Part shown: positions 60,854-64,000 of the stretch, one piece after another
Position numbering within the stretch: position 1 is the first letter of the stretch
Layout: each line of letters begins with the position of its first letter
NCBI RefSeq assembly: GCF_012933505.1
Contig: NZ_JABBNB010000017.1
Location: forward strand, 1 to 64,000
Reading direction: 5' to 3'
Length of the DNA stretch: 64,000 bases
Source: Gordonia asplenii
Lineage (GTDB): Bacteria > Actinomycetota > Actinomycetes > Mycobacteriales > Mycobacteriaceae
Made by a program: the position numbers and the translations under genes
The notes under the pieces: model-generated
Told to the model about the DNA's origin: nothing
The model's input: the letters and a program-made list of their open reading frames with translations, nothing else
The model's database searches: none

Positions 60854-61479
60854 GCTGGACCCGCAATCAGATGGCCGCCCGTGCCGCACGGGAACTGACC
60901 GACGGCGACTACGTCAACCTCGGTATCGGCCTGCCCACCCTCATCCCCGACTACCTGCCCGCCGGGTCGACGGTCACGCTGCACGCGGAGAACGGCATTC
61001 TCGGCGTCGGGCCGTTCCCCTACGACGACGAAGTGGACCCCGACCTCATCAACGCCGGCAAGCAGACTGTCTCGGTGGTGCCCGGAGCATCGTTCTTCGA
61101 CTCTGCCGCAAGCTTTTCCATGATCCGGGGTGGCCACGTCGACGTCGCCGTCCTCGGTGGAATGCAGGTCGCCACCAATGGCGATCTCGCCAACTGGATG
61201 GTCCCGGGCGCGATGGTCAAGGGCATCGGCGGAGCGATGGACCTCGTCAACGGCGCGGGCAAAGTCATCGTCCTGATGGAGCATGTCAACAAGAAGGGCG
61301 AGGCGAAGCTCGTGTCCTCGTGTTCCCTGCCGCTGACCGGCAAGTCGGTCGTCAGTCGCGTGATCACCGACCTCGGCGTATTCGACGTCTCCGGCGACAA
61401 GTTCACCGTCGTCGAGTTGGCGCCCGACGTGACACTCGACGACGTGCGCGCGAAGACGGGCAGCGAGGTAGAAGGCTAG
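60850..61479 (+). CDS. pcaJ: 3-oxoadipate CoA-transferase subunit B
   Basis: This is a 209-aa subunit B with the catalytic Glu in [12 protein letters not shown] (about 50), [14 protein letters not shown] at the N-terminus and [14 protein letters not shown]. It forms the transferase with PcaI and is the last gene of the operon. The operon lacks pcaGHBC and cat genes, so upstream ring-cleavage steps must be encoded elsewhere. Confidence 0.94.
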   Translation: MSWTRNQMAARAARELTDGDYVNLGIGLPTLIPDYLPAGSTVTLHAENGILGVGPFPYDDEVDPDLINAGKQTVSVVPGASFFDSAASFSMIRGGHVDVAVLGGMQVATNGDLANWMVPGAMVKGIGGAMDLVNGAGKVIVLMEHVNKKGEAKLVSSCSLPLTGKSVVSRVITDLGVFDVSGDKFTVVELAPDVTLDDVRAKTGSEVEG

Positions 61480-61530
61480 TTTCGGCGGCCCCGCCCCGAA
61501 CGGAACGTTCGCAACCACCCACTCCGAAGC

Positions 61531-61690
61531 AAGCCCCTCCGCTCCCCGACTGCCGAAGCGAGCGCAACCAGCAAGCCCCTCCGCTCCCCGACTGCCGAAG
61601 CGAGCGCAACCAGCAAGCCCCTCCGCTCCCCGACTGCCGAAGCGAGCGCAACCAGCAAGCCCCTCCGCTCCCCGAGTGCCGAAGCGAGCT
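61531..61690. repeat. 42-bp tandem repeat array
   Basis: Three exact 42-bp units (61531-61572, 61573-61614, 61615-61656) and a fourth partial unit begin AAGCCCCTCCGCTCCCCGAC and contain TGCCGAAGCGAGCGCAACCAG. The unit is divisible by three and leaves a frame open across the array, but no start or codon bias supports a gene. A related single unit recurs near 61868. Confidence 0.9.
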
Positions 61691-61746
61691 CGCGAGCTTC
61701 GGTGTAACGAGGGGCGACACCGCTTCGCTGGTGGACGCGATAATGC

Positions 61747-61795
61747 AAGATGCCATGTCCAGTCAAACCTCTGAACTGCGGAGACATGGCATCTT
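61747..61795. repeat. Hairpin with 13-bp perfect stem
   Basis: AAGATGCCATGTC (61747-61759) pairs perfectly with GACATGGCATCTT (61783-61795) across a 23-nt loop. It is embedded in the repeat field after pcaJ and could end the pca transcript or be a structured element. It is lower in GC than its surroundings. Confidence 0.7.
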
Positions 61796-62074
61796 CCTTA
61801 CAGGGGCGGCGAGACGAACTCGCCAGGCGAGCACCTCGAACGGACCCCGAGTGCTGAAGCGAGCGCAACCAGCAAGCCCCTCCGCTCCCCGAGTGCCGAA
61901 GCGAGCTCGCGAGCTTCGGTGTAACGAGGGGCGGCGAGACGAACTCGCCAGGCGACCACGTCGAACGGACCCGAAAGGCCAAGGCTGCGAAGCTGCGTGA
62001 GTTCTGACTAGGAATATTGCCCTCTCGCCTGCCCCTCGTTACACCGAAGCTCGTTTGCTTCGACTCGTTCCTCG

Positions 62075-62314
62075 CTCGCCGAGTCGAAGTAGCGCTAGCC
62101 GAGTCCGTGTCGAAACCTCTCAGCCACAACGACTTTCGACGGTCCGCGCCAACATCGGCGACGCCACCCGGCAAGTGACGCGTGTGCACCCTACGGGTGC
62201 ACACGCCTCGATGTTCGATACCATCACACCTCGACACGTGCGCCACCATCAAATGCATTGTGGTACAGGGGTTTCGACACGCTCGTCGCTAGCGCTCCTC
62301 GCGGCTCAACCAGC
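62075..62314. repeat. MITE-like element, copy 3
   Basis: This copy of the element at 10261-10502 is altered at its left end (CCGAGTCGAAGTAGCGCTAGCC) and intact at its right end (GCGGCTCAACCAGC). The central 12-bp hairpin lies at 62180-62206. It follows an inverted CCTCGTTACACCGAAGCTCG unit of the other repeat family. Confidence 0.8.
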
Positions 62315-62410
62315 AGATGCAGTGCCCGGAACGGTGAACCCAGGCTCAACCAGCGGATAGGACCTGCCGACGGTCAATCCGGGCTCGGAGCGGGGGTCGC
62401 ACGACCCGTC

Positions 62411-64000
62411 CTATTTCAATCGCGCGGTCAGCTCCGACCGTGACCGCACGCCCATCTTCCCGAAGATCCGAGTCAGGTGGTATTGCACCGTCTTCGGGGA
62501 GATGTACAGTTCCGCGGCCACTTCGCGGTTGGAAAGTCCTTGCACCACAAGGGCTGACACGGCCTCTTCCTGCGGTGTCAGTTCGACGCCGTCGCGGGAC
62601 CCGCGGGGCGCGTTGAGTCCTCCCGCGCGCAGCTCGCGATCGCAGCGCTGCACGTACGTCTGGGCCCCGAGCGACTCGTAGAGATCGCGTGCGCGAGTGA
62701 TCACGGCGTCGGCGGCGCGTCGCTTCCCGGCCCGACGCAACGTCTGACCGTAGGTGAAGTTCACCCGGGCGAGATCGTAACGCAGCGGCAAACCCTCCAG
62801 GTTCTCCAGGGACTCTTCGAAGGAGCGCCGCGCCGACGGCAAGTCGCCCAGCGCACCCGACAACCGGCCCCGTGCATAGCCGAGCCGTGCCCGCGCCGAG
62901 CGTCGCCCACGCGCCAGCGCCCGCTCTTCGTGGGGCGCGAGGAGTTTGTCGGCGTCGTCGAGCTGGCCTTCGACGACGAGCGCGTTCGCAAGCACGTCCA
63001 CCCACGGCCAGAAGCCGGGTTCGTTGAGACCCTGCGCACCCTGCGCGAGCCGCGCCACCGGCGAAAGCGCTTCGCGCACTTTGGCATAGTCGGCACCTGC
63101 CTCCGCCCGCGCAGCGCGCGCCAAGCACATCGGTACGGCCATGATCTCGTAGCTCCCCTCCCCGACCACGGAGTTGGCCACCGCTTCACTCGCCGATCCC
63201 CAGTCGCCGCGCAACGAATAGACCTGCGCGGCAGTCCATTCCAGTAGTGGGGTGGCCAACGCGATGCCGCTGCTGCGGGCGAGCGCCCGACCACGCCGAA
63301 CGGTCTCCAACGCCAGATTCCAATCGCCGGTGACGAATTGGACTCGCGACAGCCATCCCAACGCCCACAACGTGATTCGGGTCGACCCACCGAGTTCGGC
63401 CATCGACACGGCTGTCTCCAGGCTGCTGCGTGCGGCGTCGACGTCGTCGATGCCGAGCTCCAGCCAGCCGCGCCCCATCGTGACGCGTTGCGCCTGCGCT
63501 CCATGCCGAATGGATGCCGTGAGATCCGCGTAGAGAACCTTTGCAGCATCGTTCTCACCAGACCAGGCCAGTCCGAGCCCCTTGATCACCGAGGCCTCGA
63601 TCCCTGCCGACGACTCCGCTCCCGACATGCCGATGGCGGTGTCCGCCCACTGGACCAGCTCTGTTCCCTGACAACGGACCAACGAATGAAGCACTCGACG
63701 CTGCGCGATCATCCCCGCGGTATCCGGCTCACGCCCGACATTGCAGATCGACCAGGCTCGCTCCAGCCTCATGTCCGCCTCGGCGGACCGGCCCCGCAGT
63801 ATGGCGAGATACGCCAGAGTGACTTCACGCAACGGTGTCTCCCGCAGGCTCTCGACGGCCGGAACGAGCGCTGTCGCGGCTACGCAGTCACCGGCGGCGA
63901 GCAGCGCGTCGACAGCGCGGGTGAGCCGCTCGTCGCGCGCAGCCGGATTCACCGTGAGCCTCGACGACTGGCGGAACAATCGCGCGGCATCACTCCACGC
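62411..64000 (-). CDS. LuxR-family regulator with TPR-like region (partial, cut by window edge)
   Basis: At least 529 codons are open to the right edge. The C-terminus has the LuxR/GerE HTH (LTPQEEAVSALVVQGLSNREVAAELYI followed by SPKTVQYHLTRIFGKMGV). The preceding 440 residues are TPR-like helical repeats (ALGWLSRVQFVTGDWNLALE, ARRSFEESLENLEGLPLRYDLA). This layout matches LAL-type regulators, whose N-terminal AAA/NACHT ATPase domain would lie outside the window. The stop is 97 bp from the last repeat element. Target genes unknown. Confidence 0.9.
   Translation of the reverse strand, partial: AWSDAARLFRQSSRLTVNPAARDERLTRAVDALLAAGDCVAATALVPAVESLRETPLREVTLAYLAILRGRSAEADMRLERAWSICNVGREPDTAGMIAQRRVLHSLVRCQGTELVQWADTAIGMSGAESSAGIEASVIKGLGLAWSGENDAAKVLYADLTASIRHGAQAQRVTMGRGWLELGIDDVDAARSSLETAVSMAELGGSTRITLWALGWLSRVQFVTGDWNLALETVRRGRALARSSGIALATPLLEWTAAQVYSLRGDWGSASEAVANSVVGEGSYEIMAVPMCLARAARAEAGADYAKVREALSPVARLAQGAQGLNEPGFWPWVDVLANALVVEGQLDDADKLLAPHEERALARGRRSARARLGYARGRLSGALGDLPSARRSFEESLENLEGLPLRYDLARVNFTYGQTLRRAGKRRAADAVITRARDLYESLGAQTYVQRCDRELRAGGLNAPRGSRDGVELTPQEEAVSALVVQGLSNREVAAELYISPKTVQYHLTRIFGKMGVRSRSELTARLK

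Noticed and set aside
61531..61690. A CRISPR array
   Set aside because: Units are contiguous, without unique spacers, and no cas gene is present.
61320..62000. A proline-rich repeat protein encoded by the 42-bp array
   Set aside because: The frame has no plausible start or ribosome site and runs through intergenic repeats and inside pcaJ in another frame.

Overview
The window is high-GC DNA (C- or G-ending codons, GTG starts, several apparently leaderless genes) from a mycolate-type actinobacterium. A Gordonia, Williamsia or Rhodococcus relative fits best, because of the actinobacterial (group 1h) [NiFe] hydrogenase cluster, the NDMA-type alcohol dehydrogenases, the Ltp-family lipoprotein and the many scattered elements built on a GGTTGAGC...GTCGAAACC inverted repeat. 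No rRNA, tRNA, CRISPR array or phage structural gene was seen. The genus is inferred from gene content only.

Layout. 1-2.5 kb: lon protease with a ClgR-type box upstream. 2.7-8.7 kb: an accessory island with a decayed Tn7-like tnsA and the first codons of a tnsB, a PD-(D/E)XK-like protein, an Mrr-like nuclease carrying a C-terminal Rho_N/SAP-like domain, and several orphan genes. 9.1-12.7 kb: small secreted proteins and lipoproteins, a DinB-like protein and a repeat cluster. 12.9-31.3 kb: a complete hydrogen-oxidation locus. The rightward arm holds a DUF6400-like gene, a zinc-ribbon gene, hypA, hypB, the small and large hydrogenase subunits, a NifU/Rieske-like Fe-S protein (hhyE-like), four conserved accessory genes, a maturation protease and hypC. 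The leftward arm holds hypF, a SIS-like/HypC fusion, a SIS protein, hypE, a second hypC, hypD and a DUF6390-like gene. A NiCoT nickel permease and a divergent Fur-family regulator share a near-consensus Nur box at the right end.

31.3-54.4 kb: ordinary metabolic and stress genes (catalase, HchA-like DJ-1 protein, two SDRs, an ECF42-type sigma factor coupled to a DGPF protein, protein kinase, asparagine-type permease, NAD formate dehydrogenase with a LysR gene upstream, nucleobase permease, esterase, TetR/membrane-protein pair, DUF899 protein, lipoprotein). 54.4-56.8 kb: two tandem NDMA-type alcohol dehydrogenase genes sharing a 642-bp block that reads as identical and has aberrant codon usage. 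56.9-61.5 kb: a beta-ketoadipate operon (thiolase, pcaD, pcaI, pcaJ) with a divergent LysR regulator that carries an in-frame repeat-derived insertion. 61.5-62.3 kb: a dense repeat field. From 62.4 kb to the edge: a LuxR-type regulator cut by the window end.

Functional picture. The hydrogenase locus encodes the enzyme, a dedicated Fe-S electron acceptor, HypA to HypF, a C-terminal endopeptidase, nickel uptake and nickel-responsive control, so it looks self-sufficient for H2 scavenging. With formate dehydrogenase, alcohol dehydrogenases and aromatic-acid catabolism nearby, the region suggests a metabolically flexible soil aerobe. The most unusual signals are the paired nucleases beside the transposon remnant, the SIS-like/HypC fusion, the homogenised dehydrogenase genes, and repeat elements that enter or terminate coding regions.
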